A stretch of 34,460 nt of DNA, taken from the NCBI RefSeq assembly GCF_001667035.1, contig NZ_LZIR01000077.1, positions 1 to 34,460 on the forward strand, written 5' to 3'. The notes under the pieces were generated by a model. The model worked only from the letters and a program-made list of their open reading frames with translations. It was not told the DNA's origin and made no database searches. Shown here piece by piece: positions 32,213 to 34,460 of this stretch (position 1 is its first letter; each line of letters opens with the position of its first letter). Source of the DNA: Mycobacterium sp. 852002-51057_SCH5723018 (lineage in GTDB: Bacteria; Actinomycetota; Actinomycetes; Mycobacteriales; Mycobacteriaceae). The position numbers and the translations under genes were made by a program.

Positions 32213-33319
32213 CTAGCTCCACGTGCAGGACCGTTCGAATGCGCTCAGCGCCTCGGCCGGGCCCTCCGTATCGAGGCCCTGCGCGCGCACCCACTGGTCG
32301 CTGAAGTAGGTGTCGGTGTACCGGTCTCCGCTGTCGGCGAGCAGGGTGACCACCGACCCGCTGCGGTCCTCGGCGGCCATCTCGGCGAGCAGGCCGAAGG
32401 CGCCCCACAGGTTGGTGCCCGTCGACGGCCCCACCCGCCGGCCCAGGACGGCGCTGACGTGGCGGGCGGCGGCGATGGACGCCGCGTCGGGCACGGCGAC
32501 CATGCGGTCGACCACGCCCGGTAAAAACGACGGCTCGACCCGCGGCCGCCCGATGCCCTCGATCCGGGACGACGCGGGCATCACCACGTCGTACCGGTCC
32601 TCGGCGTAGGCGCGAAAGAACGCGGAGTTCTCCGGGTCGACAACGCACAGCCGCGTCGCGTGCCGGCGGTAGCGGATGTAGCGACCGATTGTCGCGCTGG
32701 TCCCGCCGGTGCCCGCGCCGACCACAATCCACTCCGGGATCGGGTGCTCCTCGTCGCGCATCTGCTCGTAGATCGATTCGGCGATGTTGTTGTTGCCCCG
32801 CCAGTCGGTGGCGCGTTCGGCGTTGGTGAACTGGTCCAGGTAATGCCCGCCGGTCTCCTGGGCGACACGCTCCGCCTCGGCGTACACGTGGCTCGAGTTG
32901 GCGACGAAATGGCAACGGCCGCCTTGTGATTCGATGAGCGCTATCTTGGCGGCGCTGGTGGACGCCGGCATCACGGCGACGAATGGCAACCCCAGCAGCG
33001 CCGCGAAATAGGCCTCCGACACCGCCGTCGACCCCGAGGACGCCTCGACGACCGTGGTGCCCTCGCCGATCCACCCGTTGCACAGCGCATACAGGAACAA
33101 CGAGCGCGCCAGCCGGTGCTTGAGGCTGCCGGTGATATGGGTGCTCTCGTCTTTGAGGTACAGCGCGATGTCGACGTCACCACACCAGGCCGCCGGCAGG
33201 GGGTAGCGCAGCAGGTGCGTGTCGGCGCTGCGCCGGGCGTCGGCCTGGATCAGCCGGACCGCGTTGTCCGTCCAGTACCGCGACCCGCCGCGACTGGCGA
33301 TCCGGGTCGGATCGCTCAA
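32213..33319 (-). CDS. Cysteine synthase/cystathionine beta-synthase-like PLP enzyme (Rv3684-like)
   Basis: A 368-residue fold type II PLP enzyme. The PLP lysine is in THITGSLKHRLA (Lys about 79), with YLKDES before it. The phosphate-binding loop is GAGTGGTSAT, and EASSGSTAVSEAYFAALLGL is the substrate-binding segment. The M. tuberculosis homologue Rv3684 (Cds1) is described as a cysteine desulphhydrase/synthase-type enzyme, so a role in cysteine or sulphide metabolism is likely. The frame is open far upstream, but a TTG at 33319 overlaps the metallophosphoesterase stop by 4 bases (TTGA) and gives a sensible length. It ends 62 bases before the tRNA-Pro 3' end. Confidence 0.87.
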   Translation of the reverse strand: MSDPTRIASRGGSRYWTDNAVRLIQADARRSADTHLLRYPLPAAWCGDVDIALYLKDESTHITGSLKHRLARSLFLYALCNGWIGEGTTVVEASSGSTAVSEAYFAALLGLPFVAVMPASTSAAKIALIESQGGRCHFVANSSHVYAEAERVAQETGGHYLDQFTNAERATDWRGNNNIAESIYEQMRDEEHPIPEWIVVGAGTGGTSATIGRYIRYRRHATRLCVVDPENSAFFRAYAEDRYDVVMPASSRIEGIGRPRVEPSFLPGVVDRMVAVPDAASIAAARHVSAVLGRRVGPSTGTNLWGAFGLLAEMAAEDRSGSVVTLLADSGDRYTDTYFSDQWVRAQGLDTEGPAEALSAFERSCTWS

Positions 33320-34275
33320 TGCACGGAAGCTGTTGGCTGCGAACGGGATAGGTCGCTGGTGGAGTCCCGGTCGCCCATCGGGGCGGCGATCAGCGTCAGC
33401 AGGGTCGCCTCCGGCCGGCAGCAGAATCGCACCGGCGCAAACGGTGAGGTGCCGATCCCCGCGGAGACATGCAGCGCCATGTTCGCGCCCCAACGTGACG
33501 GTCCCTTCGCCCGGGAGCGGTCCAGGCCGCAGTTGGTCACCAGGGCGCCGTAGAACGGCAAACACAGCTGCCCGCCGTGGGTGTGGCCGGCCATCACCAG
33601 CTGGTAGCCGTCGGCGGCGAAGCGGTCCAGCACCCGCGGCTCTGGGGAATGCGTCAACCCGAGCCGCAGGTTGGCCGCCGGGCTGGCCGGACCGGCGATC
33701 GCGTCGTAGCGGTCCCGGTCGATATGCGGGTCGTCGACGCCCGCGGCCGCGATGTGCAGGCCGGCCACCTCGAACTCGCGGCGGGTGTGGGTGAGGTCGA
33801 GCCACCCGCGCTCGGTGAAGGCCGCCCGCAGGTCCTGCCAGGGCAGCGGCTCGCCCCGCAGCCGGTGCGTCGGTTTGGTCAGGTAGTTCAGCGGGTTCTT
33901 CAGCCGCGGCCCGAAGTAGTCGTTGCTGCCGAAGACGAAGACGCCCGGCCGCGACAGCAGGTCACCCAGGGTCTGCACGACCGCGGGCACCGCCTTGGGG
34001 TGGGCAAGGTTGTCGCCGGTGTTGACGACCAGGTCGGGCTCCCAGCTGGCCAGCTCGCGCAGCCAGGCCTGTTTGCGGCGCTGGTGAGGCAGCATGTGCA
34101 GATCGCTGATGTGCAGCACCCGCAGTGGTGTGGAACCGGGGGTCAGGACGGGCATGGTTATCTCGCGCAGGACAAACGCGTTGCGCTCGACGAATGCGGC
34201 ATAACCGATGCCGGCGACGGTCGAGCCGAGGGCAGCCGCGCCGGTCCGTAGGAGAACGGGCATAACTTCAGCCAT
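33316..34275 (-). CDS. Metallophosphoesterase (Rv3683-like)
   Basis: A 319-residue calcineurin-like phosphoesterase with all metal motifs: HISDLHM, VVNTGDNLAH, FGSNDYFG, and GHTHGGQ near residue 230. The N-terminal 25 residues (VLLRTGAAALGSTVAGIGYA) form one hydrophobic segment, so the enzyme is probably membrane anchored. This is the YkuE/YaeI-like type, some members of which act on lipid A or peptidoglycan precursors. The ATG at 34275 is used; an in-frame ATG at 34263 is an alternative. It sits between ponA2 and the Rv3684-like gene as in M. tuberculosis. Confidence 0.9.
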   Translation of the reverse strand: MAEVMPVLLRTGAAALGSTVAGIGYAAFVERNAFVLREITMPVLTPGSTPLRVLHISDLHMLPHQRRKQAWLRELASWEPDLVVNTGDNLAHPKAVPAVVQTLGDLLSRPGVFVFGSNDYFGPRLKNPLNYLTKPTHRLRGEPLPWQDLRAAFTERGWLDLTHTRREFEVAGLHIAAAGVDDPHIDRDRYDAIAGPASPAANLRLGLTHSPEPRVLDRFAADGYQLVMAGHTHGGQLCLPFYGALVTNCGLDRSRAKGPSRWGANMALHVSAGIGTSPFAPVRFCCRPEATLLTLIAAPMGDRDSTSDLSRSQPTASVH

Positions 34276-34331
34276 GCAGGCAGCCTACTGCGGGTTGCGC
34301 TTTGGCAGCGCGATCTGGCGCGCTTCGCGCT

Positions 34332-34460
34332 CTATGGGGGCGGCTGCCCGGGCGGCGGCGGAGGTGCCAGCAGCGGGATGGTGATCGGCGGCAGGCCCGG
34401 GATCTCCACCACCTGCGATCCCACCGGCACCGGGGCGCCCGCGGGGGGGGGCGGGGGGGC
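34332..34460 (-). CDS. ponA2: C-terminal tail of penicillin-binding protein PonA2-like, partial
   Basis: A minus-strand frame enters from the right edge and ends at a TAG (34334-34332). The visible end reads GSQVVEIPGLPPITIPLLAP followed by a Pro-rich tail. Position upstream of the metallophosphoesterase and the Pro-rich, PASTA-following tail fit PonA2 (Rv3682), a class A penicillin-binding protein. The catalytic domains lie outside the window, so identity is by synteny and the tail only. Confidence 0.72.
   Translation of the reverse strand, partial: APPPPPAGAPVPVGSQVVEIPGLPPITIPLLAPPPPPGQPPP

Noticed and set aside
34440..34460. Homopolymer-like G runs at the right edge as a special structure
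   Set aside because: They encode the Pro-rich tail of the PonA2-like protein; no further structure can be judged at a window edge.

Overview
This window comes from a Mycobacterium chromosome, most probably a slow-growing non-tuberculosis species. The evidence is high GC, GTG and TTG starts, a PE-family protein, a DUF4193 protein, and a backbone in the same order as the M. tuberculosis stretch Rv3682 to Rv3689 (read in reverse): a Pro-Gly-Tyr-rich membrane protein (Rv3689-like), a GatB/YqeY protein (Rv3688c-like), rsfB (Rv3687c-like), cyp137 (Rv3685c-like), tRNA-Pro, a cysteine-synthase-like enzyme (Rv3684-like), a metallophosphoesterase (Rv3683-like) and the ponA2 C-terminus (Rv3682-like). 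Synteny statements are from memory, not from a search. Large accessory blocks sit between these backbone genes.

Block 1 (about 0.87-10.4 kb) is a complete selenocysteine module: selB, selA and selC on the minus strand, with selD and a formate dehydrogenase operon (alpha, iron-sulphur and NrfD-type membrane subunits) on the plus strand. The alpha subunit has an in-frame TGA at codon 190, followed by a stem-loop with the bacterial SECIS geometry. The locus therefore carries both the Sec machinery and a client for it.

Block 2 (about 10.4-21.5 kb) is a general stress module. A plus-strand run (F420-dependent oxidoreductase; SRPBCC protein; zinc alcohol dehydrogenase; DJ-1/PfpI protein; methyltransferase; CDGSH protein) faces a minus-strand operon encoding a full stressosome cascade: RsbR, RsbS, RsbT, RsbX-type phosphatase, an RsbU-type phosphatase fused to an RsbW-like kinase domain, and a translationally coupled haem-oxygenase-like iron enzyme. 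The operon starts next to rsfB, the anti-anti-sigma factor that acts on SigF. Several plus-strand genes have GTTT-N15/16-GGGTA-type (SigF-like) promoters.

Block 3 (about 21.5-27 kb) holds a three-gene operon around a DyP-type peroxidase, a DUF6328 membrane protein, a HAD phosphatase diverging from a UsfY-like small membrane protein through abutting SigF-like promoters, another small membrane protein and a DUF4193 protein, most again with SigF-like promoters.

Block 4 (about 28.4-32.1 kb), after cyp137, is accessory DNA: a less GC-rich membrane/coiled-coil protein, a membrane-anchored Mrr-type nuclease, a SodC-like lipoprotein that has lost copper ligands, and a PE protein lying between tRNA-Pro and a 30-bp copy of that tRNA's 3' end (an att-like scar).

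The most coherent hypothesis is that a stressosome-to-RsfB-to-SigF circuit is encoded next to a cluster of its own SigF target genes. SigF itself and its anti-sigma factor are not in the window.
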